From Anaerolineae bacterium (GTDB taxonomy: Bacteria > Chloroflexota > Anaerolineae > Aggregatilineales > UBA2796), in assembly GCA_019637615.1 (NCBI GenBank), contig JAHBVJ010000033.1:30077-94076 (forward strand): 64,000 nucleotides of DNA. Direction: 5' to 3'. This document shows positions 1-9,301 of this stretch, piece by piece. The notes under the pieces are model-generated. The model ran no database searches. It was not told the origin of the DNA and saw only the letters and a list, made by a program, of their open reading frames with translations. The translations under genes and the position numbers were made by a program. Within the stretch, counting starts at the first letter, position 1. Each line of letters begins with the position of its first letter.

Positions 1-2
1 TA

Positions 3-401
3 TACAGCGCTGGGCCGCTGGCGTTTAACACGTTCATGCTGCGCGGCTTCTTCGAGAATTTGCCGCGTGAACTCGAAGAATCGGCTATTATTGACGGCGC
101 GAATTCGCTGACCGTGTTCTGGCGGATCATGCTGCCGTTGGCTGCGCCCGCCATCAGCACCGTCGCCGTGTTCAGTTTTCTGGGCGCGTGGGATGAATAT
201 GTGCTGGCGCTCAATTTCCTGACGGATGAGAGTTTGCGCACGCTGCCCATCGCCATCGCCAACTTCCGGGGCGCACATTCGACCAATTGGGGGTTGGTGT
301 TCGCGGGGTCGCTGACGGCAGTGATCCCGACCGTGCTGCTGTTCGTGTTTTTCCAGCGTTATTTCATTCAGGGTATCACGACGGGAGCGGTACGCGGATG
401 A
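3..401 (+). CDS. Sugar ABC transporter permease, MalG type (5' truncated by window edge)
   Basis: This is the C-terminal part of an inner-membrane permease of a carbohydrate ABC importer. The reading frame is open from base 3, so the gene begins before the window. The cytoplasmic EAA loop, which docks onto the ATPase, is visible as EESAIIDGANSL followed by a conserved LP (about residues 26-49 of the visible part). Two hydrophobic spans follow (VAVFSFLGAWDEYVLAL and the stretch around GSLTAVIPTVLLFVFF), and the end GITTGAVRG is typical of MalG/UgpE/LacG permeases. The stop overlaps the ATG of the next gene (ATGA), so it is translationally coupled to secreted glycoside hydrolases. This suggests import of alpha-gluco-oligosaccharides released outside the cell; the substrate is inferred from neighbours only. 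Confidence 0.9.
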   Translation, partial: YSAGPLAFNTFMLRGFFENLPRELEESAIIDGANSLTVFWRIMLPLAAPAISTVAVFSFLGAWDEYVLALNFLTDESLRTLPIAIANFRGAHSTNWGLVFAGSLTAVIPTVLLFVFFQRYFIQGITTGAVRG

Positions 402-2122
402 GCAGCTTGCTGCATCGACCACCGTTCCTCAACTACGCGTTTATCATCGGTTTGCTGATTAGTCTAATTATGCAAGGTCAAGGGGGCATTGTGTTCGCTG
501 TCGATACGACCATTCAGGTAGTGCCAGATCAAAGCTTTTACCGTCCCGGCGAGGTCGTCCGGCTGGATGTGAAGATCACGAACGGCGCACGGATCGAGGC
601 GCAGGTGCTGTATCTGAATACCCCCCTCACGACGCTGACCGCCGTACCCGCCAATGGACACGCCGAATTAACGTGGATGCCGCCTGCCGAGGCACCGCGC
701 GGCTATGGCTTGATCGTGAATGTGCTGGATGAGGGCGGGCGTGTGCTTGCTACGCAGACAAGCGCCTTCGACGTGCTGAAGCACTGGATGGACGCACCGC
801 GTTATGGCTTCTTCAGTGATTTCACACCAGCCCGCGACAACGACGCGGCGACGACGGATTGGCTGCTGCGGCATCACATCAACGGCTTGCAGTTCTACGA
901 TTGGCAGTACCGCTGGGAAGACCTGCTGCCCGATTCCGATATATTCCATGACGGCCTGGGGCGTCCGCAGTCGATGGCAACGGTGCGCCACCTGATCGAT
1001 CTTGTGCATAAGCTGAACGTAGCAGCGATGCCTTACACCGCGATCTACGGCGCATCGTGGGCTTACGCGAACCAGCATCCAGCGTGGCAGCTTTACTCGG
1101 CAAGCAAGCAACCCTTCGAATTTGGCGATCATCTGATCGGAATCATGGATGCGACACCGGGATCGCCGTGGAATCAACATTTGATGGGCGAATTCGCGGA
1201 TGTGCTGGATAACACCGCCTTCGACGGCATTCACGTCGATCAATATGGATCGCCCAAGCGCGGTTTCGACGTGAACGGCAACCCCGTCGATTACGCCAAG
1301 GTGATGCCGCTGTTCGCGGATCAGACGGCTGCGCTGGTGGATCAGAAGCGTGGTGATGAGGGCGTGGCGCTGTTCAACTGCGTCGGCAACTGGCCTATCG
1401 AAGCGATTGCGCCGTCACAGGTGGATGCCGCTTACATCGAGGTGTGGCCTCCGTATAACGACTATCTCGACCTCAACCGGATCATCACTAACGCACAAAA
1501 AATCGGCGGCAACAAGCCCGTGATCCTTGCGGCGTATATTTCGCCAGCACGGCATATCAATTGGCAGCTCTCCAACGCGGTGATTTACGCCAGCGGCGGC
1601 TACCACATCGAGACGGGCGAACCGGGATCGATGCTGGCTGATCCGTACTTCCCGAAATTCGGGCAGATCAGCGAGGATCAGCAAGCGGTGTTCGGGCGCT
1701 ACTACGATTTCTTGGTGCGCTACGAGAATGTGCTGTCGATCAAGACGATGGCAGGTACGGCGGAACGGCGTGGTCAGGTCGATCTCGGTACGCTGCGCAC
1801 GACAGGGTTGTACGCCAAAGATCATGTCGTGCCGATCATCCGTACGGGCGCGGATTTTGAGACGATCAGCTTGATCAACTTCGTGGGGATCGACGTTTCC
1901 CACTGGAACGGCGAAACGAGCGTCCCGCCGACGCCGCAGACCGACATCCGCGTAACCTTGCCAGTTTCCCGCGCCGTCAAACAGGTGTGGGTCGCCTCGC
2001 CAGATGATCCGGCGACGATGAACGCCACCGCGCTGCCCTTTAGCGTGGATGATGGCACCTTGAAATTCACCTTACCGACCCTCGCCTACTGGAACATGAT
2101 CGTCGTGGAGTACACCAGCTAA
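398..2122 (+). CDS. Secreted GH66-family enzyme (dextranase / cycloisomaltooligosaccharide glucanotransferase type)
   Basis: This is probably an extracellular endo-acting enzyme on alpha-1,6-glucan (dextran-like) chains. A hydrophobic N-terminus (about residues 10-30, ending near VFA) acts as a signal peptide or anchor. A beta-sandwich region follows (about 35-125), then a TIM barrel with GH66-like blocks PRYGFFSDF, GLQFYDWQYRW and an MPYTAIYGAS strand. D281 in GIHVDQYG is the likely nucleophile and E348 in AYIEVWPP the likely acid/base; the spacing is close to that between the two catalytic residues of known GH66 enzymes. I chose ATG 398, which overlaps the permease stop by four bases, over an upstream start at 287 that would run through permease code. 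The 574 residues fit a dextranase without the CBM insert found in CITases, so dextranase is preferred. The stop overlaps the next start (TAATG). Confidence 0.82.
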   Translation: MSSLLHRPPFLNYAFIIGLLISLIMQGQGGIVFAVDTTIQVVPDQSFYRPGEVVRLDVKITNGARIEAQVLYLNTPLTTLTAVPANGHAELTWMPPAEAPRGYGLIVNVLDEGGRVLATQTSAFDVLKHWMDAPRYGFFSDFTPARDNDAATTDWLLRHHINGLQFYDWQYRWEDLLPDSDIFHDGLGRPQSMATVRHLIDLVHKLNVAAMPYTAIYGASWAYANQHPAWQLYSASKQPFEFGDHLIGIMDATPGSPWNQHLMGEFADVLDNTAFDGIHVDQYGSPKRGFDVNGNPVDYAKVMPLFADQTAALVDQKRGDEGVALFNCVGNWPIEAIAPSQVDAAYIEVWPPYNDYLDLNRIITNAQKIGGNKPVILAAYISPARHINWQLSNAVIYASGGYHIETGEPGSMLADPYFPKFGQISEDQQAVFGRYYDFLVRYENVLSIKTMAGTAERRGQVDLGTLRTTGLYAKDHVVPIIRTGADFETISLINFVGIDVSHWNGETSVPPTPQTDIRVTLPVSRAVKQVWVASPDDPATMNATALPFSVDDGTLKFTLPTLAYWNMIVVEYTS

Positions 2123-3270
2123 TGACAACGCCAAGCAGTTCGCCCTTTATCGCACTAGATAGCCTTCATCACCGCAGTCAGCAGGTGATCCTCGATAACC
2201 AGCAGCCGGGTGGCGGTTATCTGGCTTGCCCCGTCATGCCGGATTATCAATATTCGTGGTTCCGCGATGGTGCGTTCATCAGCTACGCGCTGACGCTGGA
2301 CGGGCGCGACTTCCCGATCCAGCATCGCGTCGGGTTCGCGGCGCAGTGGGACAGCGCGGGCAACTTTCACGAGTGGTGTACGCGCATGGTCAATCAGCGC
2401 GCCGAGGCATTGGAACGCACGATCCGGCGCGCGCAAAACGGCGAGCCGTTGGTGCTGGAAGATACGCTCAATGCCCGTTATCAGGTGCAGGGCATGGAAG
2501 GGCCGAACGACTGGCCTGAGTTTCAGTTGGATGGCCCCGGTTTGTGGTTGTGGTCGTTGGCAAAATATGTCGAAGTTTGCCGCATCAGCCCACTGCCGAC
2601 CTCGTGGGAAGCCGCCATCACCTTGACGGCGCGTTATCTGAGCGCGGTGTGGCGCACGCCCTGTTATGACGCGTGGGAGGAGCGTGGTGATGCTGTGCAT
2701 GTGAGCACCTTGACGGCGATCTACGCGGGGCTGAACGCGGCGGAACGGTTGATGCCACAGCTTGACTTCGCTCAGACGCGACAAACGATCAAAGAATACA
2801 TCCTGACGCAAGGATTGACGCCGACGGGCGAACTCGCCAAATCCATCGGGGTGGACATGGTAGATGCCAATCTGCTGATGGCGGCGCTGCCCGAAGGCGG
2901 CATGCTGGCTCCCGATGATCCGCTGATGGTGCGCACCGTCGCTCGTATCGAGCGCGATCTACTGGCGGAACAACACGGCGTGCATCGTCATGTCGAGGAT
3001 ACCTATTACGGTGGCGGCGCGTGGGTGCTGCTCGGTCTGTGGTTGGCATGGTACAAAACGCAGGTAGGTGACCCTGAGCGCGCGCGTGAATTACTCACAT
3101 GGGCGGAAGCGCATGCCGACGCCGAAGGCAACCTGCCGGAACAGTGCAATCACGCGATGTTCGCGCCGAGTTTCTACGAGGGTTGGGTCAAGCTGCGCGG
3201 GGAAATCGCGAATCCGCTGTTATGGACGCACGCGAAATATCTGTTGGTGCTGAACGCGCTCCGGAAGTAG
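2122..3270 (+). CDS. GH15-type glucoamylase / glucodextranase-like hydrolase
   Basis: This is an (alpha/alpha)6-barrel glycoside hydrolase likely to release glucose from the non-reducing end of the oligosaccharides made by the preceding enzyme. GH15 hallmarks are the substrate-binding block YSWFRDGAF near the N-terminus, a YDAWEERG motif (E186/E187, general-acid region), a VEDTYYGGGAW block and the terminal catalytic-base motif LPEQ (E340). At 382 residues it is only the catalytic barrel, without the N-terminal beta-sandwich of bacterial glucoamylases. No signal peptide is visible, so it probably works in the cytoplasm on imported oligosaccharides. It is coupled to the GH66 gene through TAATG and is the last gene before a strong terminator. 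Trehalase-like or isomaltose-specific activity cannot be excluded. Confidence 0.8.
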   Translation: MTTPSSSPFIALDSLHHRSQQVILDNQQPGGGYLACPVMPDYQYSWFRDGAFISYALTLDGRDFPIQHRVGFAAQWDSAGNFHEWCTRMVNQRAEALERTIRRAQNGEPLVLEDTLNARYQVQGMEGPNDWPEFQLDGPGLWLWSLAKYVEVCRISPLPTSWEAAITLTARYLSAVWRTPCYDAWEERGDAVHVSTLTAIYAGLNAAERLMPQLDFAQTRQTIKEYILTQGLTPTGELAKSIGVDMVDANLLMAALPEGGMLAPDDPLMVRTVARIERDLLAEQHGVHRHVEDTYYGGGAWVLLGLWLAWYKTQVGDPERARELLTWAEAHADAEGNLPEQCNHAMFAPSFYEGWVKLRGEIANPLLWTHAKYLLVLNALRK

Positions 3271-3333
3271 CTTGCCTTTATAAAATACCTCGCTTGAAAT
3301 TTTGTGACTCACAATTGAATGAAGAAATGGTAC

Positions 3334-3374
3334 ACTGGCGTTAGTTCCACACGAACCCAAACGCCAGTTTTTTT
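3334..3374 (+). terminator. Rho-independent terminator of the GH66-GH15 operon
   Basis: ACTGGCGTT and AACGCCAGT form a perfect 9-bp stem around a 17-nt loop, followed at once by a run of seven T. It lies 63 bases after the GH15 stop and just before the next gene. Confidence 0.9.
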
Positions 3375-3403
3375 GTTTGAGCCACATCAAGGACAGTGAG
3401 GGT

Positions 3404-4906
3404 ATGGTTTCATCGCGCACACCCACTACAACCGCACCCGCCGACAAAACGGGCTTTATCGAAATCCGTGATCTCGTCAAAACCTATAAGACTCCGGCGG
3501 GCGACTTTACCGCGCTCAAAGGCTTGAATGCCGAAGTGGGACGCGGCGAATTTATCGCGGTGATCGGCAAATCTGGCAGCGGAAAATCCACCTTCATCAA
3601 TATGATCACTGGCATCGACCGTCCGACTTCCGGCGAAGTGTGGATCGGCGGGACGGCAGTGCATACGCTCAACGAAACACAAATGGCGAAGTGGCGCGGG
3701 CGGAATCTGGGCATCGTGTTCCAGTTCTTTCAACTATTGCCGACGTTGACGCTGCTCGAAAATGTGATTCTGGCGATGGAATTGAACCATCAACTGGACA
3801 AGAAAAAACGGCGTGAACGGGCGATGCACCTGCTCGAACTGGTGGAGATGGAGGCACAGGCCAACAAACTGCCCTCGGCGGTATCGGGCGGGCAGCAGCA
3901 GCGCGTGGCGATTGCGCGGGCGCTGGCGAACGATCCACCCTTGATCGTGGCGGATGAACCGACGGGCAGCCTCGATTCGAAAACGGCGGACAAGATATTT
4001 TTGCTATTCGAAAAGCTGGTAGCGGATGGTAAAACCATCCTCGTGGTGACGCACGATAACAATCAGGTCAAGCGTGCCAACCGCACCATCGTGATTTCGG
4101 ACGGCGAGATCGTGAACGAATATCTTGTGCAAGCACTGGCTGCGCTCAGTCAAGATCAACTGGTGGAAGTCAAGCGCAAGGTCAAGCCGATGGTGTATCC
4201 ATCTGGCAGCGACATCGTCCGGCAGGGCGAAGTCGGTGACAAATTCTACATCATCACACAAGGGCACGCGGATGTGTTCATCAGTCAGGCGGATGGTAGT
4301 CAGGTGCTGGTCAACCAGCTTGCACCGGGGCAGTACTTCGGTGAAATGGCGATGATGGGCAACGGACTGCGTACGGCGACAGTGCGCGCCTCGCTCGACT
4401 CGGAAGTAGAGGTGGTGGCACTGGACGCACACAACTTCAATACGCTGATCACCGAGTCACGCACGCTGCATGATGAACTCGCGCGCCTGATCGAGCAGCG
4501 GCGGACATTGGAGCGCATTCAGGTGATGTCCACCATCCCAGAGAAGCGACTGCTGGCGCTGGCGGAACGACTGCATACGGAGACGTACTCACCGGGCGCG
4601 ACGATCATCCGGCAAGGGACGCTCGGAGAAGATTTCTTCATCATTCTTGAAGGCACGGCGGATATATTCCGCGAACAGCCCGATGGCACCGAAAAATTGC
4701 TGAATCAACTGCGTCGGGGGCAGTATTTTGGAGAATTAGCACTGCTCGGCAATAAACGTCGCTCGGCTACTGTCCGCGCCAGTACCACTGAGCCGATTAA
4801 GGTGCTGGCGTTGAGCAAATTGCAGTTCGAGACGCTGGTGAATACCTCCGATACCTTCCGACAATATCTGGCTGAAGTACAGCGCAACCGCGAACAAGGC
4901 ACCTGA
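3404..4906 (+). CDS. LolD/MacB-type ABC ATPase fused to two cyclic-nucleotide-binding domains
   Basis: This is the cytoplasmic ATPase of a type VII (MacB/LolCDE/FtsEX-like) ABC system, with Walker A GKSGSGKST (about residues 55-63), signature SGGQQQR (about 161) and Walker B LIVADEPTGSLD (D184/E185). After about residue 230 it carries two consecutive Crp-like cNMP-binding domains (about 265-360 and 390-490). Each has the YPSG/YSPG-type first strand, an IVRQG/IIRQG glycine turn and a phosphate-binding cassette (FGEMAMMGNGLRTATVRA near 312; FGELALLGNKRRSATVRA near 442) that keeps the Glu and Arg usually needed to bind the nucleotide. This predicts transport gated by cAMP or cGMP. ATG 3404 is preferred over a TTG at 3377. 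The partner permease starts 2 bases downstream. Confidence 0.88.
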   Translation: MVSSRTPTTTAPADKTGFIEIRDLVKTYKTPAGDFTALKGLNAEVGRGEFIAVIGKSGSGKSTFINMITGIDRPTSGEVWIGGTAVHTLNETQMAKWRGRNLGIVFQFFQLLPTLTLLENVILAMELNHQLDKKKRRERAMHLLELVEMEAQANKLPSAVSGGQQQRVAIARALANDPPLIVADEPTGSLDSKTADKIFLLFEKLVADGKTILVVTHDNNQVKRANRTIVISDGEIVNEYLVQALAALSQDQLVEVKRKVKPMVYPSGSDIVRQGEVGDKFYIITQGHADVFISQADGSQVLVNQLAPGQYFGEMAMMGNGLRTATVRASLDSEVEVVALDAHNFNTLITESRTLHDELARLIEQRRTLERIQVMSTIPEKRLLALAERLHTETYSPGATIIRQGTLGEDFFIILEGTADIFREQPDGTEKLLNQLRRGQYFGELALLGNKRRSATVRASTTEPIKVLALSKLQFETLVNTSDTFRQYLAEVQRNREQGT

Positions 4907-4908
4907 GC

Positions 4909-7347
4909 ATGATGAACATACGCCGGACGAAGATACTGCGCGATTTGTGGATGAACAAAGCCCGCACCTTGTTGGTCGTTTTGTCAATCGCGGTGGGGGT
5001 GGCGGCGTTCGGGTTAATGGTTACCGGACGGATCGTGTTGGAGAGAAACCTGACGGACGAGTATGCCGCGACTAATCCAGCGCAATCGATCCTCACGACG
5101 GCGGGCTTTGGAGACGACTTACTCGATAAGGTGAAAGCGCTGCCCGATGTACAGGCCGCCGAGGGACGCCATGTGATGCAGGCCCGCTTCCAGCAAGACG
5201 AGTCCCACTGGCTGACGATGGACATCTTGGGCGTCCCCGCTTTCGATCAGATGGCGATCAACCGCGTCAAGCAGCAGGCGGGCGGTACTTTCCCGCCGCC
5301 AACCGGGCATATCGTGCTGGAACGCAGCATCAGACAGCTGGTGAAGGTCGAAATCGGGCAGACCATTCGCGTCCAGACGCTGGCGGGCACAACGCATGAT
5401 CTGATCGTCGCGGGCTTCGTGGACGATCTGGCGCGCCAGCCGACCAACATCAGCCTGATCGTTTATGGTTACGCCACACTGCCTACACTGGCAACTCTGG
5501 CTGAGCCGACCACGTTCAATCAATTGTACGTCACGGTCAAGGATGCAGGTGCTGATCGCCAAGCCATCGAGCAGAAGGTGACACGCGTCGTGGCAGCAGT
5601 CGAGGATGCGGGCACTGCCGTCTACAGCGCCCCTGTCCCGCCGCCACAAAAACAGGTGATGGCAGACAGCATGAGTTCGGTGCTGTTGATTCTGGGCGCG
5701 TTGGGAGTTTTGACGCTGGCTCTGAGCGGTTTCTTGATCATCAACATCATGTCGGCGTTGATCGCGCAGCAAATCCCCCAGATCGGCATCTTGAAATCGT
5801 TGGGCAGTCCTAGCGCGCAGTTAGCGTGGCTGTATATCGAACTGGTCTTGTGGTTCGGCGTGATCGGGTTGGTGTTGGCAGTGCCGATGGGACTGTTCGG
5901 GGCGTACTTTCTGGCGCAAGGCATTTCGGAAGCAATGAACTTCGACGTGACGCAGTTCAACTTGCCCGCGCAAACGGTAGGGCTGCAAATCTTCGGCGCA
6001 ATCGTCGTGCCCTTGCTGGCGGCGGCGATCCCGATCTTTACTGGCGCACGGCTCACCGTGCGCGAGGCGATCACCCAATCGGGTGCAGCCAGCAGTGACG
6101 GCTCCACCAGCCTACTAAGCCGCGCACTGAGTGGGTTTGGCGAACTCTCCCAACTTACGCGTGTTTCGATTGGCAATACCTTCCGGCGTAAAGGTCGCCT
6201 GATCCTCACGCTGATCGCCTTGAGCTTGGCGGGCGCGATGTTCATCGCCTTGCTCGGCATCCGCGAGTCGATGCGTGCGGCGGTAACGGATATTCAGAGC
6301 AGCTTGAATTATGATGTGTCACTGACGTTCGCGCAGCCATATCCGCTGGATCAGGTTCAGCAGCGTGCGGCGACGGTGACAGGCGTGGTCAGCAGCGAAG
6401 GATGGGGATTAGCGGACGGACGGCGTTTATACGACGATGGACACCTGAGCAGCAGCATCAGTCTGATCGCGGTGCTGCCCGATTCGGACATGACCAAGCC
6501 AACGGTGACACAGGGCCGCTGGCTGTCCGCCGGGGATAGCTATGCCCTGTTCGTGAACGCGGACATGATGGAACTAGCGCCGGATATGGCGTTGGGGAAA
6601 CAGATCACGCTGCGGATCGGGGAAAACGAGCACACGTGGACGATCATCGGTGTCAGTGCGCGGTCATTCACCCCGATCGCGTATATCCCGTATGCCACGT
6701 TCGAAGAAGTGACCGGGCTGAAACAGATGGCAAGTACACTGGTAATACGCACCACCAACGGGACACCAGAGACACAGGCGGCGGCAGAAAGCGCCTTGCT
6801 GGATGCGTTCAGCAACTTCGAAGTTGACCAGCACGTGACAGTGCAAGGCACCGCGCAAACGGTCAAATTGCCCGTCCAGATCACGCGATCCAGCACGACC
6901 ACCGCCCTCAAAACGGCGTCGGCGTCGAGTCTGGATATTCTGATCGTGCTACTGCTGGTAATGGTGGTGTTGATCGCGGTCGTAGGTGGGCTTGGCCTCG
7001 CCATCACCATGAGCCTGAATGTGCTGGAGCGCACCCGCGAGATCGGCATTTTGCGGTCACTCGGCGCGACTAATGATGTTATCCGGCGCATGGTCATCGT
7101 TGAGGGGTTGGTCATCGGCGTGATCAGTTGGGTGATCGGCGCGGTGATGTCGGTGGGGTTGGGGATGTGGTTGGGGCGGGCATTGGGGATTTCGCTGCTG
7201 GCGCGCCCGCTTGACTATCTTTTTTCCGTGCCCGCCTTCGTAGGGTGGTTGGTGCTGATTAGTGTGATCGCCGTCGTCGCCAGCTTAATTCCGGCGCAAA
7301 ACGCGGCTCGACTCACGATTCGGGATACGCTGGCCTATATCGGGTAG
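4909..7347 (+). CDS. ABC transporter permease with two FtsX domains
   Basis: This is the membrane partner of the preceding ATPase. There is one TM helix near residues 20-40, then a MacB-like extracytoplasmic domain (about 45-245). A first FtsX-type helix bundle (about 255-400) includes the coupling-helix-like LIAQQIPQIGILKSLG. A second hydrophobic anchor (about 430-450) leads to a second outer domain and a second FtsX bundle (about 670-810) with LERTREIGILRSLGA. The gene is thus a tandem duplication of the LolC/MacB half, so one polypeptide can serve the ATPase dimer. Such pairs move lipoproteins, peptides or drugs or carry out mechanotransmission rather than import; the substrate is unknown. 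Start ATG 4909, with an alternative ATG at 4912. Confidence 0.88.
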   Translation: MMNIRRTKILRDLWMNKARTLLVVLSIAVGVAAFGLMVTGRIVLERNLTDEYAATNPAQSILTTAGFGDDLLDKVKALPDVQAAEGRHVMQARFQQDESHWLTMDILGVPAFDQMAINRVKQQAGGTFPPPTGHIVLERSIRQLVKVEIGQTIRVQTLAGTTHDLIVAGFVDDLARQPTNISLIVYGYATLPTLATLAEPTTFNQLYVTVKDAGADRQAIEQKVTRVVAAVEDAGTAVYSAPVPPPQKQVMADSMSSVLLILGALGVLTLALSGFLIINIMSALIAQQIPQIGILKSLGSPSAQLAWLYIELVLWFGVIGLVLAVPMGLFGAYFLAQGISEAMNFDVTQFNLPAQTVGLQIFGAIVVPLLAAAIPIFTGARLTVREAITQSGAASSDGSTSLLSRALSGFGELSQLTRVSIGNTFRRKGRLILTLIALSLAGAMFIALLGIRESMRAAVTDIQSSLNYDVSLTFAQPYPLDQVQQRAATVTGVVSSEGWGLADGRRLYDDGHLSSSISLIAVLPDSDMTKPTVTQGRWLSAGDSYALFVNADMMELAPDMALGKQITLRIGENEHTWTIIGVSARSFTPIAYIPYATFEEVTGLKQMASTLVIRTTNGTPETQAAAESALLDAFSNFEVDQHVTVQGTAQTVKLPVQITRSSTTTALKTASASSLDILIVLLLVMVVLIAVVGGLGLAITMSLNVLERTREIGILRSLGATNDVIRRMVIVEGLVIGVISWVIGAVMSVGLGMWLGRALGISLLARPLDYLFSVPAFVGWLVLISVIAVVASLIPAQNAARLTIRDTLAYIG

Positions 7348-7373
7348 GACACTCAAGCGATGAGAGGGGAGCG

Positions 7374-7997
7374 ATGGCAAGATTCAAGCGGCGTCGGCTG
7401 TGGATTGTAGTCGGGGCGTTGATCGTGGTGATGGTATTGGTGAGTACGGCACTGCTTATGCTGCGTCCGTCCATCAGTGCGAGCAGCGGGGGCGCGACCG
7501 CCACGCCTACCTTGATCGCGAGTTTATGTACATCGGGGGCAACAGCGGCACCTTTCTCGGCGGCGGAAGGTTCCAGCGCGGCCTTCCCATGTTCCCCGAC
7601 GCGTAGCGTGCTGACAGTTCCAACGCCGTTAGGGACGATCCAGACGATCTATTACGTCGCGGAGTTGGATGGCAAACGCTATGAAATGATGATCGCGGAT
7701 TACGGCAAGGTCTTTAGCGGCGGGTTGACGGGAATCCTGCGCAGCATTGTGCTGGATCGCACTAAAGCATCCACGATGGAAGAATATTTGATGACAGAAC
7801 GTGCCAGCGAAGCCAGCACACTCAATGAGGTATCTGGTCAACTGATCAGCGCCGACAATGGCACACGCGCTGCACGCATCAAGCTGTACGCAGTCGGCAA
7901 GAAGCTGTATCGTGTCGCGGTTGCCGCCCCGCTAGCGGATATAGAGTCCGCGCCCTTACGCGCCTTTCTCGACTCCTTCAACATCCCGAATGAGTGA
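7374..7997 (+). CDS. Membrane-anchored hypothetical protein of the FtsX operon
   Basis: I do not recognise this 207-residue protein. A basic start (MARFKRRR) precedes one strong TM helix (about residues 9-30). A Thr/Ala/Ser-rich linker (about 35-60) leads to an extracytoplasmic alpha/beta domain with alternating strands (QTIYYVAELDGKRYEMMIADYG) and a C-terminal helix. There is no lipobox cysteine. A clear ribosome-binding site (GAGAGGGGAG) precedes ATG 7374, and the gene follows the permease by 26 bases in the same direction, so it is probably co-transcribed and could be an outside accessory subunit of the ABC system. This role is inferred from position only. Confidence 0.7.
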   Translation: MARFKRRRLWIVVGALIVVMVLVSTALLMLRPSISASSGGATATPTLIASLCTSGATAAPFSAAEGSSAAFPCSPTRSVLTVPTPLGTIQTIYYVAELDGKRYEMMIADYGKVFSGGLTGILRSIVLDRTKASTMEEYLMTERASEASTLNEVSGQLISADNGTRAARIKLYAVGKKLYRVAVAAPLADIESAPLRAFLDSFNIPNE

Positions 7998-8039
7998 TGA
8001 GAATCCGCGTGTTCGGTGCCGGTTAGCACGCTAAACTTG

Positions 8040-9113
8040 ATGAGCAACTTTGTTAGCACTTATCACGCAGGGGAAACCGACTTGACCAACAACGACTCTC
8101 ACACTAACCACGCGTTGAACGTCGGCGTCGTGGATATGCATTACGACCTGATGATGGATCTCTACCAGAAGCGTGACCGTAAAGGCGTGTTAGTGGACGA
8201 TTATCTGGCGGACTTCACCACTGGCGGGATCGGGGTGGTCGCCGCCGCCATCTACCTCGAAGACAAATATCTGCCAGAGATGGGGCTGCGGGTGGCGCTC
8301 GACCAGATCGCGCTGCTCTACGACGAAGTAGCGCGTTCCTCGCACTTCGCGATCTGCCGGACGTATGCGGAAATCGAGGCGGCGCGGCAAGCGGGCAAGA
8401 TCGCGCTGCTGATCACGATGGAGGGCATCGAGCCGCTCGGCAGCGACATCCATCTGTTGCGCGTATTTTACGAATTGGGGCTGCGTGTCGTCGGCCTGAC
8501 GCATGTCCGGCGTAATGCGGCGGGCGATGGTGGCGTGTTCGCGCCGGATGGATCGTCACCGCAGGGCTTGACGCGCTTCGGGCGGGAATTGATCGCCGCG
8601 TGCGAAGCGCTCGGCATTATCATCGATCTGGCGCATATCAATCCGGCGGGTTTCAACGACATCCTCGCCGCCACCACCAAACCCGTGATCGTATCGCATT
8701 CCAACGCCCGTCATTTCTATGACATTGAGCGCAATATCAGCGACGAACAGATCCGCCTGATCGGGCAGCGTGGCGGCGTGATCGGGGTGAACGCGACCTT
8801 GGTCAGCCCGACCGCCGCCGACTCACACATGGATCGTTATGTCGATCACATCGACTACATTGCTGAACTGATCGGGATTGACGGCGTCGGGATCGGATTC
8901 GACTTCTTCGAGACGATCCATTATGCCATGTCGCGGGAAGATCAGGAGAAACTCGCGGCAGCGCTGACGACGGTGTATTTTGTTCCAGAGTTGACGAACC
9001 ATGCACATGCGCCGAACGTGACCGCCAAATTAACCGAACGCGGTTTCAGCGCCGATGACATTGCCAAGATAATGTACGGCAATTGGATGCGTATATTCCG
9101 TCAGATGTTGTGA
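8040..9113 (+). CDS. Peptidase M19 membrane-dipeptidase-like hydrolase
   Basis: This is a zinc-dependent TIM-barrel dipeptidase of the renal-dipeptidase family. The metal-binding HxD appears as VVDMHYDLMMDL near the N-terminus. Conserved blocks follow: the ITMEGIEPLG carboxylate block, VGLTHVRRN, IIIDLAHINPAG (His ligand), VIVSHSNARH (His ligand) and GVGIGFDF. The family cleaves dipeptides, including D-amino-acid-containing or oxidised ones. The start is uncertain. GTG 8016 and ATG 8040 have no clear ribosome-binding site. TTG 8082 has a well-spaced AGGGGA and still keeps the whole HxD motif, so it may be the real start. The protein has no signal peptide from any of these and should be cytoplasmic. 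Confidence 0.85.
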   Translation: MSNFVSTYHAGETDLTNNDSHTNHALNVGVVDMHYDLMMDLYQKRDRKGVLVDDYLADFTTGGIGVVAAAIYLEDKYLPEMGLRVALDQIALLYDEVARSSHFAICRTYAEIEAARQAGKIALLITMEGIEPLGSDIHLLRVFYELGLRVVGLTHVRRNAAGDGGVFAPDGSSPQGLTRFGRELIAACEALGIIIDLAHINPAGFNDILAATTKPVIVSHSNARHFYDIERNISDEQIRLIGQRGGVIGVNATLVSPTAADSHMDRYVDHIDYIAELIGIDGVGIGFDFFETIHYAMSREDQEKLAAALTTVYFVPELTNHAHAPNVTAKLTERGFSADDIAKIMYGNWMRIFRQML

Positions 9114-9137
9114 GCAGGCTATCCTGAGGCTGAAAAC

Positions 9138-9175
9138 AATCGAGGACACGCATGAATGACGGCGTATCCTCGATT
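9138..9175. terminator. Stem-loop between convergent genes
   Basis: AATCGAGGA-ACGC pairs with GCGT-TCCTCGATT (13 pairs with one C/A mismatch). It sits between the convergent dipeptidase and histidine kinase genes and is likely a bidirectional terminator, although it has no long T run. Confidence 0.6.
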
Positions 9176-9301
9176 CGATTTGCTGATTATGTAGCCAGCA
9201 TTACTTGTTGATGGTTTGCAAAAGGCGACAATACTACATCCCCAATCGCTGCCCGTATTTCTGGACTTATAGTATTTGGTTGCCTTTTGCCCCTCGCCGC
9301 C

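Noticed and set aside
287..397. Upstream start for the GH66 gene
   Set aside because: The extra 37 residues overlap the permease in another frame and do not look like a signal peptide; ATG 398 does.
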